DNA of 64,000 nt from JAOUEA01 sp039933515. Lineage in GTDB: Bacteria; Actinomycetota; UBA4738; HRBIN12. Shown piece after piece: positions 1 through 8,590 of the stretch (positions are counted from its first letter, which is position 1; each line of letters opens with the position of its first letter). The position numbers and the translations under genes are program-made. The stretch spans positions 23,953 to 87,952 of the forward strand of contig JBDTNY010000129.1 of the NCBI GenBank assembly GCA_039933515.1, written 5' to 3'. A model generated the notes under the pieces. That model saw nothing but the letters and a program-made list of their open reading frames with translations. It had not been told where the DNA came from and ran no database searches.

Positions 1-1
1 G

Positions 2-643
2 GAGATCCGCCGGCGACTCGGCTACCTGCCGCAAGAGCCCGGCTTCTACCAGCGGTTCACGGCGTTCGAGTTCGTGGACTACGTCGCGATCCTGAAGGAG
101 ATGTCGGATCGCCGGTCACGCCACGAGGAGGTCCGGCGGGTGCTCGATCTCGCGGGCCTCGGGGATGTCGCCAGCCGCCAGGTCAAGGCGCTCTCGGGCG
201 GGATGCGCCGGCGTCTCGCGTTCGCGCAGGCGCTCCTCCGCGATCCCGAGCTGCTCCTGCTCGACGAACCCACCGCGGGGCTCGATCCCGAGCAGCGCCT
301 CCGTTTCCGCGAGCTCGTCTCTAACCTCCCGCACCGACCGACGGTGGTGCTCTCGACCCACGCGACCGAGGACATCACGGCGCTCTGCGAACGGGTGATC
401 GTGATCGCCGGGGGTGTCGTGCGGTTCGACGGCACGCCCGAGGCGCTCGCCGCCACCGCGAACGGGAGAGTGTGGATCGCGCATGCGGCCGACCGGCGCG
501 CAGCTCTCTCATGGCGGATGGGCGACGGCCGCCATCGGCATATCGGGGACCCGCCAGCAGATGCCGAGACGGCGACGGCGACGATCGACGACGCCTACCT
601 GCTCATGGTGGGCGAAGTGCGCGGGCAGGAGGTCGCCGCATGA
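2..643 (+). CDS. ABC transporter ATP-binding protein (5' end outside the window)
   Basis: ATPase subunit of an ABC transporter that couples ATP hydrolysis to export through the two membrane proteins encoded next. The frame is open from base 2, so the start codon and Walker A lie upstream of the window. The visible 213 residues begin just before the Q-loop (LPQEPGFY). The signature LSGGMRRR, the Walker B motif LLLLDEPTAGLD and the H-loop LSTHATED follow in normal order. The shape fits the drug/antibiotic-exporter class of ATPases. The stop overlaps the next start (ATGA), so the two are probably translationally coupled. The substrate cannot be told from sequence. Confidence 0.93.
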   Translation, partial: EIRRRLGYLPQEPGFYQRFTAFEFVDYVAILKEMSDRRSRHEEVRRVLDLAGLGDVASRQVKALSGGMRRRLAFAQALLRDPELLLLDEPTAGLDPEQRLRFRELVSNLPHRPTVVLSTHATEDITALCERVIVIAGGVVRFDGTPEALAATANGRVWIAHAADRRAALSWRMGDGRHRHIGDPPADAETATATIDDAYLLMVGEVRGQEVAA

Positions 644-1437
644 GCACCGTGGCCGACGTACCTCGGGGATCGGTCGTTCCCGCGCTTTCCCGCGCCGAAG
701 GATGGCAACTGGTGTCGCATCCGATCTTGCTGACCGGGCTGGTGTTCGCGCTGCTGGGGTGCGCCTCGTTCGTGCGGGCCTTCGTCGCGGGAACGGCAGT
801 CTCCTGGGACGAGGATGGTTGGATGGCGTCGGTCGGGGTGCTCATGCTCGGCATTTTCACGATGGTGGCCACGAACCACTCGGCGCTCCGCGACCGTCGC
901 GAGCACACGGTTGAACAGCACGCGATGCTTCCCGTGCTGCCGCCGGCCAGAACTTCGGGACTCCTCGCCGCCACACTGTGGCCCGCCGGTATCGCCGCCG
1001 TGCTCGTGGTTGCGCTCGCGGCGCTCGGTGCGGCGAAGGGTCTGGCGCCCGACAGCGTCGAACTCATCCACCTCGCCGAGCGCGTCGTGTCGATCCTGTT
1101 GCTCGGCGCTATCGGCATCGCGTTGGCAGCGTGGGCGCCGAGCCCGTTCGTCGCGCCGGTCGTGGCGTGGTTCATCTTCTTCATGACCCCGGGCGAAGCA
1201 CCGGCCGCGTGGCACAGCCTCGTGCCGTGGGAAACGATGAACTCCACCGGGCTCGCGACGTGGCACCTGATGTACCTCGCCGGCCTCACGGCGGCGTTCG
1301 CCGTGCTCGCCCTCGCGAGGACGAGCCGGCCGCGGGCCCTCATCGTTCCGGCGATCGCCTCGATGACCCTGATAGCGGTGTCCGGCGTCGCGCTCTTCGA
1401 CGGGGCATGTCCATCGGTGGGTCGATGTCTGTTCTGA
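640..1437 (+). CDS. multi-pass membrane protein, probable ABC exporter permease
   Basis: A 265-residue integral membrane protein, presumably the channel subunit working with the ATPase just upstream. The hydrophobic profile suggests six or seven membrane segments, at roughly residues 25-45, 65-85, 105-130, 150-185, 205-225 and 230-255. I chose the ATG that overlaps the upstream TGA. A longer reading frame extends back into the ATPase gene but would begin inside it. The 3' end overlaps the next membrane-protein gene by about 30 bp, which supports one operon. No signature motif identifies a family; the role is inferred from position and topology. Confidence 0.8.
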   Translation: MSTVADVPRGSVVPALSRAEGWQLVSHPILLTGLVFALLGCASFVRAFVAGTAVSWDEDGWMASVGVLMLGIFTMVATNHSALRDRREHTVEQHAMLPVLPPARTSGLLAATLWPAGIAAVLVVALAALGAAKGLAPDSVELIHLAERVVSILLLGAIGIALAAWAPSPFVAPVVAWFIFFMTPGEAPAAWHSLVPWETMNSTGLATWHLMYLAGLTAAFAVLALARTSRPRALIVPAIASMTLIAVSGVALFDGACPSVGRCLF

Positions 1438-2129
1438 CCCGAGACGTCCTTGGATCCACCGCACGGGCGATGCCGTGGCTCCCGCCGGTGGCCGCCTCCG
1501 TCGTGGCGACCGCGGTCGTGGCGCGGCTGGACGACGGCGGGGCACTCCCTTTGCAGGTCGCCGCAGTCGTCCTCGCAAGCGGGCTCGGCTACGCGCTCGA
1601 CGACCCGGCGTTCGAGATCATCGGGTCGTCCCCGGTGTCGCTCTGGCAACGGCGGCAGCATCGTCTGGTCCTCGTCCTGCCGCCGACGGTCCTGTTGTTC
1701 TTCGCCCTTCTCGTGTGGCACGGGACCGCGGATCGGAGCGAGGCGCTCGCACTCGGGGCGATGTTCGCGGGGCTCGTGGGCCTGGCCTTGGGGATAGCGG
1801 GGACCGCCGCTCGGCGATCGCCGCGCGGGCTGGGCGGTATCGCCGTCGCGCCCACGCTGTTCGCCACGCTGATCATGTCAACGCTGTTCGCCCCACGGTG
1901 GCGGCCCCTGCCGATCGGCGACATCCCGGGGGGCTGGCCAGCGATCATCGCCCGGTGGAGCGCTGCAGCGGTGATCGGCCTCGCGGTCCTCGCGATCTCT
2001 TCCCGGGACCGAGCCGCCCGTGGGTCTGGCTGGCGCCCTGACCCGAGGTCCCCTACCAGCCCCCCTCGGCGCGACGATCATGGTGCTGCGCATCCCCGAG
2101 GTCGAAGACGAGCAGCTTCCGCTCGGTGA
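1407..2129 (+). CDS. membrane protein, third gene of the ABC exporter operon
   Basis: A 240-residue hydrophobic protein with about six predicted membrane segments, most likely a second permease-type subunit of the exporter. Two in-frame starts exist, at 1407 and 1425, and both lie inside the end of the upstream gene. The last 40 or so residues are arginine/proline-rich and unlike the rest. They run 77 bp into the 3' end of the convergent aldehyde dehydrogenase gene. The natural protein may therefore end near 2040, with the tail produced by a lost stop or a frameshift. The family was not recognised. Confidence 0.7.
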   Translation: MSIGGSMSVLTRDVLGSTARAMPWLPPVAASVVATAVVARLDDGGALPLQVAAVVLASGLGYALDDPAFEIIGSSPVSLWQRRQHRLVLVLPPTVLLFFALLVWHGTADRSEALALGAMFAGLVGLALGIAGTAARRSPRGLGGIAVAPTLFATLIMSTLFAPRWRPLPIGDIPGGWPAIIARWSAAAVIGLAVLAISSRDRAARGSGWRPDPRSPTSPPRRDDHGAAHPRGRRRAASAR

Positions 2130-3543
2130 ACGACTCGAGGAACCACTGCGAGAGCTCGCGGCCAACGCCGCTGTTACCGGTGCCGCCGAACGGCGCCAGC
2201 TGGTCCCAATAGTTGCTCGTCTCGTTGATGTTCACCGAGCCGTGCTGGAGGGCCTCGCCGACCCGCCAAGCCGACGCCAGGTCCCGGGTCCACAGCGACG
2301 CGATCAACCCGAGCTCGCTCGAGTTCGCGATCTCGATCGCCTCGTCAGTGGAACGCACCTTCATGACCGGCGCGACCGGCCCGAAGGTCTCCTCCTGCGC
2401 GATCACCATCTCGGGTGTCACCCCTGTCAGCACCGTCGCCGGGTAGAAGAGCCCTTCCTGAGGCCCGAACTGTTCGATGTCGGCGCCGAGCTCGCGAGCG
2501 TTCTCGACGTGGTTGACAACCCGACGAAGCGTCGCGGGGTTGCAGAGCGGGCCCATCTCGGTCTCGTCCAGCCCCGGGTCACCGATCCGCAGTGTGGCGG
2601 CACGCGCCTTCAGCTTGCCCACGAACTCGTCGTGCACTGCCTCGTGCACCAGTAGCCGCTCGGCTGACGTGCACACCTGCCCCGCGTAGTAGAAGCAGCC
2701 GTTCATCGCGCCCTCGACCGCGGCATCGATGTCGGCGTCGGGCAGGATGATGAACGGCCCGTCCCCGCCGAGCTCCAGCAGGTGCGGCTTGAGCGCGGCC
2801 TTGACGGCGATCGTCTTGCCGGTTGCCGTCGATCCCGTGAAGAAGATCCCCTTCACTCCGGGGTGCTCGACGATCGCCCCGCCCACGTCGCCGAGCCCCT
2901 GCACGACGTTGATCACACCGTCGGGCAGCCCGGCCTCAGCGAAGAACTCGGCGACCATGGCGCAGGCGGTGGCGGCGTACTCGGAGGGCTTCCACACGAC
3001 GGTATTGCCGGCCGCCACGATATGCGCCAGGGCGATCGACGCGATGTCGGTCGGGAAGTTGTACGGGGTGATGGCCCCGACGACGCCGAGCGGCCGGTGC
3101 GTGAGCACGAGACGCTTGTTGTTCGTCTGCTCCTGCGTCGAGGGGAACGACAGGCCGCGATGCCGGAGCACCTCCTCGCCGGCCTTGTGCCAAGACGGCG
3201 CCGCGTACTCGTGCACCTCCTCGCGCGACTCGGTGATCGTCTTGCCGATCTCCTGCACCAGCACCCGCGCGATGGGCTCGGCCCGCTCGACGAACAGCGC
3301 GTTGATGCGGCGGAGTACCTTGACGCGATCGACGAGCGGCGTAGCCGCCCAGCCCGGCTGGGCGGCGGTGGCGGCCGCCACGGCACGGTCGACGTCGGCC
3401 GGCGCACACCGCGTGATCTCGTTCACCAACTCGCCCGAGTACGGCGATCGCACCTCGAACGTCCCTCCGGTCCCCTCCACCCACCGGCCCCCGATCAGTG
3501 CGAGATGTGGCAGTACGGGCGCCGTCTGCTCGGTGATGACCAT
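2053..3543 (-). CDS. NAD(P)-dependent aldehyde dehydrogenase
   Basis: A 496-residue cytosolic enzyme of the aldehyde dehydrogenase superfamily, oxidising an aldehyde to the acid with NAD(P)+. The family residues are in order: Asn162 (ITPYNFP), Lys185 (VVWKPSE), a cofactor-loop FFTGSTATGK near 234-243, catalytic Glu257 (LLELGGDGP) and nucleophile Cys291 (GQVCTSAERL). Length is normal for the family. I chose the ATG at 3543 because GAGGAG lies 7 nt upstream; the extra residues of a longer frame are low-complexity. The substrate is not evident; succinate semialdehyde or glyceraldehyde-3-phosphate types are possible. Transcribed alone, convergent with the exporter operon. Confidence 0.93.
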   Translation of the reverse strand: MVITEQTAPVLPHLALIGGRWVEGTGGTFEVRSPYSGELVNEITRCAPADVDRAVAAATAAQPGWAATPLVDRVKVLRRINALFVERAEPIARVLVQEIGKTITESREEVHEYAAPSWHKAGEEVLRHRGLSFPSTQEQTNNKRLVLTHRPLGVVGAITPYNFPTDIASIALAHIVAAGNTVVWKPSEYAATACAMVAEFFAEAGLPDGVINVVQGLGDVGGAIVEHPGVKGIFFTGSTATGKTIAVKAALKPHLLELGGDGPFIILPDADIDAAVEGAMNGCFYYAGQVCTSAERLLVHEAVHDEFVGKLKARAATLRIGDPGLDETEMGPLCNPATLRRVVNHVENARELGADIEQFGPQEGLFYPATVLTGVTPEMVIAQEETFGPVAPVMKVRSTDEAIEIANSSELGLIASLWTRDLASAWRVGEALQHGSVNINETSNYWDQLAPFGGTGNSGVGRELSQWFLESFTERKLLVFDLGDAQHHDRRAEGGW

Positions 3544-3910
3544 GTCGGATCTCCTCGGTCCTGTCCCGCGCCATCTGAGCGAAGACCGATCGTCGGGTCC
3601 GGCCACGGGGTCCAATGGGAAGCCTCGAGGCGGACGCTACACCTCCACGGCGTCGGACGTGACCGGCCAGCCAGAGGCGGCCGCATCAGGATCCTTCGAT
3701 GGACACCGACGGCTGGATCGCCCGCTGCACACGCTAGGGTGCACCGCCCGACCGCGGGCCGGCCACCGACGGGGCTGATCGTCTTGCTCTAGATCCGCGG
3801 GAGCTGGGCGCCATCCGATCGAAGCCCGCACGATCGACGTACCGCGCCCGATCCTCCGTCCCGGATACCTTCACCCCGAAGACTGAACTCGGCGAACCGG
3901 CGGGATGCGG
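3544..3910. other. 367-bp non-coding interval
   Basis: Lies between the 5' end of the aldehyde dehydrogenase gene and the 3' end of the FtsX-type permease gene, so it should hold the dehydrogenase promoter and the end of the permease transcript. Only the GAGGAG ribosome binding site next to 3543 is convincing. I found no protein with a recognisable pattern, no tRNA and no clear hairpin-plus-T-run terminator. Confidence 0.5.
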
Positions 3911-5935
3911 TCACGCGTTGCGCAGCAGCTCCGGCCGGCGCGCCACGCTCGCCCAGGGCAACGCGATCGCTGTGACCAGCACGACCATCACCGAGACCGC
4001 GGCGGCCGTCAATGCCAGCGGGCCGAACGGGTACACCACAGTCTCCCCGTTCGCCCGGAACAGCAGCGCGACCACGACGAGCGACGAAGCCACGCCGAGC
4101 ACGAGCGCCGCGGCAAGGGGGATCGCGATCTGCACGAAGACGGAGCGGCGCATCACCGACAGCGGCACCCCGATCGCCGACAGGACGGCCATCGGACGGC
4201 GGCGCTCCATCATGCCGTCCACCGTGGAGACCAGGAGGCTGGCCGCCGTCACGAGCAAGACCAGCACCGTGACGAAGTTCATCATGCGTGACGTACGGAG
4301 CGCCTCCTTCGATCCCCCGTAGGAGGCGCGGAGCTCGTCGAGCGTCTCCGCGTCTGCGACCCAGGCCAGCTCGTTGCGGATCCGCTCCACGGTGGCGGGA
4401 TCACCGTCGGTCAGCACCTCCGCCCGGCTGCCCGCGCGCCCATGGCCACCGGTGGGGATGCGGCTACGCATCGACACGGATCGGACTCCCGGCACCGTTC
4501 GGAGAACTTCGAACGCGCCCGACCGGTCGTGGCCGTTGATGGATGAAACGAAGACCGTCGCGGCCGGCAGCGCTGACGCCCACGGTCGCATCTCGATCGA
4601 CGAGGTTCCGCTCAGCGCGGAAAGCGCAAGCGCCTGGGCCATCCCGACGAGCGCCAGAAGGACCGTGACGCCTGCGACCACGCGGCTCGCCGAGGTGGGC
4701 TCGGATTCAAGCCGGCGTGCCCCGAGAAGCACCGAGGGCGTGGGACCCCACCGCGCCAGCGCCTTCGCACCGAACCGCCCCAGCGCGGGCACCGTCCCGG
4801 CCAGACCCGCGAGGAGCAACGTGAGCGATCCGGCCAGGAGCACACCCGGCAGGGGGGTCGGCAAGCGAAGCGCCGCGTCCGAGAACGCCGAGGACCCCGC
4901 GAGCCCGAGCAACCCGATCACGAGGAGCGCCGGCCACAGCGGAACCAGACGGTGCCGGCGAGTGCGCCGCGCGACGCCGAGCGGCGACACGATCAGTCGG
5001 CGCATCCCAAGCGTCGTTACGAGCACGGTGAACAGCGGCAAGCCTAGCAACAAGGCGAGGATCCCCACGGGAGGCGGAGCGAAGTCACCCGGGAACCATC
5101 GATAGCCGAAGATCGTGAACTTCGACACCACGATGCGGCCGAGCAGGAAGAGCGGCCAGGCGACGACACTGGCAACGACGGATGCCAGGGCGCTCTCCGC
5201 CGCCGCCAGCAGCCGCACCTGCGACTGCGTCGCGCCCGCGAGACGCACCGCGGCCAGGCGCGCCTCGCGGGTGGCGGCCGAAAGCCGCGTCGTCGTCACG
5301 ATCAGCAGCCCGACCGGCAGCAGTAGGCCGAGCACGAACACGCACAAGATCAGGAGGGCCGTGAAGGTGAGGTCCGAGGTTGGCCCTTCGACGGCTGCGA
5401 AGGACACTTCTGGTATCGCCAGGCGCGCTGCGGGGAACGAGGCGGGCGCGCCGACGTATCCGTACAGCTCCCCGTCGAACAAGAGTCCCTCGTCCCCGAT
5501 CGTGCCGACCACGTTCCCGGGTATCCGAGGCCGTAACAACACGCCGTCGGGGCCGTCGAGCAGCGCGGCGAGGGCCGGCGAAACGTACGCCTCACCCGGT
5601 CGCGGCAGCGCGGGGATGCCGGGCGGCACGGGCGCGTTCCCCACCCCTCGCAGCAGGAACAGGGGGATCGCGACGCCCTCGAACCGGGTGCTCGCTCCTC
5701 CCCATCGGAACGTGACGTCCTGGATCGGCGCCGACGGTTGGGCCACCTGGCCCCCGCGTGCCACGTCCCGAGCTCGACGAGCCCCCGTCGCCGGCCCGAC
5801 GCTGAGCGCCCCGAGCAACAGGGCGACGCCGATCGCGAGGCTGAGGGCCATCAGGGCCATGCGCGTGAGACTGGCTCGACCGCCCGAGAGGGCCATCCGC
5901 ACGCCAAGGCCGGCGAGCCGGATCGACCGCATCAT
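3911..5935 (-). CDS. FtsX-like ABC transporter permease
   Basis: A 674-residue permease of the FtsX/MacB superfamily, paired with the ATPase encoded immediately upstream. A first membrane segment (about residues 24-46) is followed by an extracytoplasmic region. Two clusters of membrane segments follow, around residues 195-330 and 560-670, each resembling the FtsX core. Such systems usually extrude lipids, peptides or antibiotics, or act as mechanotransmitters; this one's substrate is unknown. Two adjacent ATGs (5935 and 5932) are possible. The first overlaps the ATPase stop. Third gene of the PadR-ATPase-permease operon. Confidence 0.9.
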   Translation of the reverse strand: MMRSIRLAGLGVRMALSGGRASLTRMALMALSLAIGVALLLGALSVGPATGARRARDVARGGQVAQPSAPIQDVTFRWGGASTRFEGVAIPLFLLRGVGNAPVPPGIPALPRPGEAYVSPALAALLDGPDGVLLRPRIPGNVVGTIGDEGLLFDGELYGYVGAPASFPAARLAIPEVSFAAVEGPTSDLTFTALLILCVFVLGLLLPVGLLIVTTTRLSAATREARLAAVRLAGATQSQVRLLAAAESALASVVASVVAWPLFLLGRIVVSKFTIFGYRWFPGDFAPPPVGILALLLGLPLFTVLVTTLGMRRLIVSPLGVARRTRRHRLVPLWPALLVIGLLGLAGSSAFSDAALRLPTPLPGVLLAGSLTLLLAGLAGTVPALGRFGAKALARWGPTPSVLLGARRLESEPTSASRVVAGVTVLLALVGMAQALALSALSGTSSIEMRPWASALPAATVFVSSINGHDRSGAFEVLRTVPGVRSVSMRSRIPTGGHGRAGSRAEVLTDGDPATVERIRNELAWVADAETLDELRASYGGSKEALRTSRMMNFVTVLVLLVTAASLLVSTVDGMMERRRPMAVLSAIGVPLSVMRRSVFVQIAIPLAAALVLGVASSLVVVALLFRANGETVVYPFGPLALTAAAVSVMVVLVTAIALPWASVARRPELLRNA

Positions 5936-6654
5936 GATCCTGCGGTCGCGGCGAGCGAACCGTCACGGACCACGATCTCGCGATCCGCGTACGCGGCCAC
6001 GCGGGCCTCGTGGGTCACCAACACCACCGTCGTTCCCTGGTCGCGGGCGGCCCCGACCATCAGATCCATCACCAGTTCACCGTTCAATGAATCCAGCGAG
6101 CCGGTGGGCTCGTCGGCGAACACCACCCGGGGGCCTGTCACGAGCGCTCGCGCCACGGCGACGCGCTGCGCCTGGCCCCCCGACATCTCGCCTGCGCGCT
6201 GGTCCGCCACCTCCTCGACGTCGAGCCGCACGAGCCACTCACGCGCCCGCGTGGTCGCGTCGCGCCGGCGGAGCCCGGCGAGCCGGAGCGGGAGCGACAC
6301 GTTGTCGACGGCCGTGAGCTCGGGAACCAGCTGCCCGAACTGGAAGACGAAGCCGAACTCGTCGCGCCGGAGCTTCGTGAGATTCGCATCCGACAGGCTC
6401 GCGAGCGTGCGGCCGCGGTAGACGACCTCCCCCTGGTCGGGCGGGATGATGCCCGCCAGACACAGCAGGAGCGTGGATTTGCCGGAACCGCTGGGCCCGA
6501 GCACCGCCACCACTTCGCCGCCACGTACTTCTACGGAGAGCCCTGCCAACGCGGTCGAACGCCCGAACCGCTTGTGCAGGTCCGTCGCCACCAGTAAGGC
6601 GCCCTCCGGTGGCGCGATGCGCGCTTCGCTCCATTCGATACCGATCTCGATCAC
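5932..6654 (-). CDS. ABC transporter ATP-binding protein, LolD/MacB type
   Basis: A 240-residue ATPase partner of the downstream FtsX-type permease. Walker A GPSGSGKST spans 53-61. The Q-loop FQFGQLVP, the signature MSGGQAQR, Walker B VVFADEPTGSLD and the H-loop VTHEARVAA follow in order. I chose the GTG at 6654: it overlaps the PadR stop (GTGA) and has GGAGA a few bases upstream, while the frame further upstream runs antisense-like through padR. The overlaps at both ends mean the three genes are probably translated from one message under PadR control. Confidence 0.93.
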   Translation of the reverse strand: MIEIGIEWSEARIAPPEGALLVATDLHKRFGRSTALAGLSVEVRGGEVVAVLGPSGSGKSTLLLCLAGIIPPDQGEVVYRGRTLASLSDANLTKLRRDEFGFVFQFGQLVPELTAVDNVSLPLRLAGLRRRDATTRAREWLVRLDVEEVADQRAGEMSGGQAQRVAVARALVTGPRVVFADEPTGSLDSLNGELVMDLMVGAARDQGTTVVLVTHEARVAAYADREIVVRDGSLAATAGS

Positions 6655-7184
6655 GAGGTCTCCTTGCCCAGCTCCGCGGCGATCCGCTCGGTACGGGCGC
6701 CCGCGACCTCGATCCACTTGATGTCGGCCTCCAGATGGAACAGCTCGAAGTCGCACGCGAGCGCGTCCGCGAGGTCGCCTTCGCGTTTGCGCTCGGTCAG
6801 CTCGCGCATCCGTACGAGATGCGCGGCACGTTGAGTATCGAGGATCTCGTGAGCGGGACGCCCGGACATCAGGGCGAGCACCACCTTCGAGAACAGCACC
6901 TTGCGTCCGTAGGTCTCGGGCGGCTCGGCCTCACCCAGCCACCGCTCGAGGTCGGCGACGCCGGTGGGGGTCACCAGATACAGCTTGCGCTCCGGCCCAG
7001 CACCGGATTCCACCCCAGCGATGTCGACGAGGGCGTCGCGGCGCATCCGCGCGAGCGTCGTGTAGATCTGGCCGAACTTCACCTCGTGCGATCCGCCGAA
7101 CCGGTCGTCGTAGAGATGCTTCAATTCGTATCCATGCCGGGGGTGGTCTTCGAGGAGTCCCAGGAGCGCGTGTGCGAGCGACAC
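6651..7184 (-). CDS. PadR-family transcriptional regulator
   Basis: A 177-residue repressor with an N-terminal PadR winged helix (residues 1-75, including HGYELKHLYDDRF and the wing around KLYLVTPTG) and a C-terminal helical dimerisation region. It probably represses its own operon, which encodes an ABC/FtsX exporter; PadR repressors are commonly released by small toxic ligands. I chose the GTG at 7184: TATAGT stands exactly 6 nt upstream and the perfect palindrome at 7193-7209 covers that element. A GTG at 7217 would place operator and promoter inside the gene and would add eleven unconserved-looking residues. The message would be leaderless. Confidence 0.9.
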   Translation of the reverse strand: MSLAHALLGLLEDHPRHGYELKHLYDDRFGGSHEVKFGQIYTTLARMRRDALVDIAGVESGAGPERKLYLVTPTGVADLERWLGEAEPPETYGRKVLFSKVVLALMSGRPAHEILDTQRAAHLVRMRELTERKREGDLADALACDFELFHLEADIKWIEVAGARTERIAAELGKETS

Positions 7185-7190
7185 GGGCGC

Positions 7191-7219
7191 ACTATACACT
7201 TGGTGTATACCTGACACAA
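7191..7219 (-). promoter_or_regulatory. padR promoter with embedded PadR operator
   Basis: On the minus strand TTGTGT (7219-7214) and TATAGT (7196-7191) are separated by 17 bp, and the padR GTG begins 6 nt after the -10. The inverted repeat TATACAC-TTG-GTGTATA occupies 7193-7209, overlapping the -10 and most of the spacer. A repressor bound here would block its own promoter, which is the usual autoregulation of PadR proteins. Confidence 0.75.
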
Positions 7220-7261
7220 GCCCCGCGGCTCAGGCCCCCGCTCACGTAGGCTGGGCGCCTC

Positions 7262-8590
7262 ATGGCCGGCGCGCTCCTCACCGATCTCTACGAGCTGAAC
7301 ATGGCGGCCAGCTACCTGCGCCGCGACATGGGCGGGCTCGCGACGTTCAGCCTGTACGTGCGCGGGCTCCCGAAGAAGCGCGGGTTCCTGGTAGCGGCGG
7401 GCCTGGAGGCGAGCCTCGACTTCCTGGAGACGGTCTCGTTCGAGGACGAGGATCTCGCGTACCTGTCGTCGGTGGGGTTCGACGATCGCGCGCTCGAGGA
7501 CTTCCGCGCCCTCCGCTTCGACGGCGAGGTGTGGGCGGTGCCCGAAGGACGCATCGTGTACTCGGAGGAGCCGATCCTCGAGGTGACCGCGCCCGTCGCC
7601 GTCGGCCAGCTCGTCGAGACGTATCTGTTGAACCAGATCACGCTGCACACGACGCTGGCGACGAAGGCCGCGCGCTACGTCATCGCGGCCGACGGACACG
7701 ATCTCGTCGACTTCGCGTTCCGGCGCACGCACGGGACCGAGGCCGCGATGGCCGTGGCGCGCGCGAGCGCGATGGTGGGCTTCGCCGCCACCTCGAACGT
7801 CGAGGCCGCGCGGCGGTTCGGGCTTACGGTCGCCGGGACGATGGCGCACGCGTATATCGAGGCGTTCGATTCCGAGCGCGAGGCGTTCCGCGCCTTCGCC
7901 CAGGACAATCCGGCGCGCACGACGTTCCTCGTCGACACCTACGACGCGTTGAACGGCGTGCGGAACGCGATCGAGACGATCCGCGAGCTGGGCCTCGACG
8001 ATCAGCTGGGGGTACGGCTCGACAGCGGCGACCTCGACTCGCTCGCGCGCGGTGCGCGGGAGCTCCTCGATGCCGCGGGCCTCACCGACGCGCGGATCTT
8101 CGCGAGCGGTGGGCTCGACGAGCTGGAGGTCGCAGAGCTGGTCAAGGCGGGTGCGCCGGTCGACGCGTTCGGGGTCGGCACCCAGATGGGGGTGAGCGCG
8201 GACGCGCCATACGTCGATTCCGTCTACAAGCTCACGGAGTACGACGGTGAACCCAAGCTGAAGCTGTCGGCCGCGAAAGCGAGCGCGCCCGGGCGCAAGC
8301 AGGTCTGGCGGTCGGGTGCCGGCGACCTGCTCGCGCTGCGCGATGAGGAAGCGCCCGACGGCGGCGAGGCGATGCTCGCTCCCGTGATGCGCGACGGGAA
8401 GCGGCTCGCGCCATCGCCCGGACTCGACGAGTCCCGGGCACGCTTCCGCACCGACGTCGCGGCGGTGCCCGCGAAGGCGCGGCGCTTGACCCACCCCGAG
8501 CACGTGGTGGTGCCGCACTCCGCGGCTCTGCGAGCCCTCACCGTGGCGACGCGCGCCGAAGCGATGCGCCGCTCGGTGGAAGGCGCATGA
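7262..8590 (+). CDS. pncB: nicotinate phosphoribosyltransferase
   Basis: Makes nicotinate mononucleotide from nicotinate and PRPP with ATP hydrolysis, the entry step of the Preiss-Handler NAD salvage route, in the cytosol. The 442-residue protein has the family N-terminus (LLTDLYELNMAASY), the FAFRRTHG segment and GTMAHAY with the His (196) that is phosphorylated in the family. LVDTYDALNG and VRLDSGDLDSLARG line the PRPP/phosphate site. Length is normal. ATG 7262 is the first start after the divergent PadR promoter; TAGGCT lies 9 nt upstream and there is no ribosome binding site. The stop overlaps the next gene. Confidence 0.95.
   Translation: MAGALLTDLYELNMAASYLRRDMGGLATFSLYVRGLPKKRGFLVAAGLEASLDFLETVSFEDEDLAYLSSVGFDDRALEDFRALRFDGEVWAVPEGRIVYSEEPILEVTAPVAVGQLVETYLLNQITLHTTLATKAARYVIAADGHDLVDFAFRRTHGTEAAMAVARASAMVGFAATSNVEAARRFGLTVAGTMAHAYIEAFDSEREAFRAFAQDNPARTTFLVDTYDALNGVRNAIETIRELGLDDQLGVRLDSGDLDSLARGARELLDAAGLTDARIFASGGLDELEVAELVKAGAPVDAFGVGTQMGVSADAPYVDSVYKLTEYDGEPKLKLSAAKASAPGRKQVWRSGAGDLLALRDEEAPDGGEAMLAPVMRDGKRLAPSPGLDESRARFRTDVAAVPAKARRLTHPEHVVVPHSAALRALTVATRAEAMRRSVEGA

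Noticed and set aside
7185..7217. A longer PadR protein from GTG 7217
   Set aside because: It would place the operator and the -10 element inside the coding region; GTG 7184 fits both the promoter spacing and the usual PadR N-terminus.
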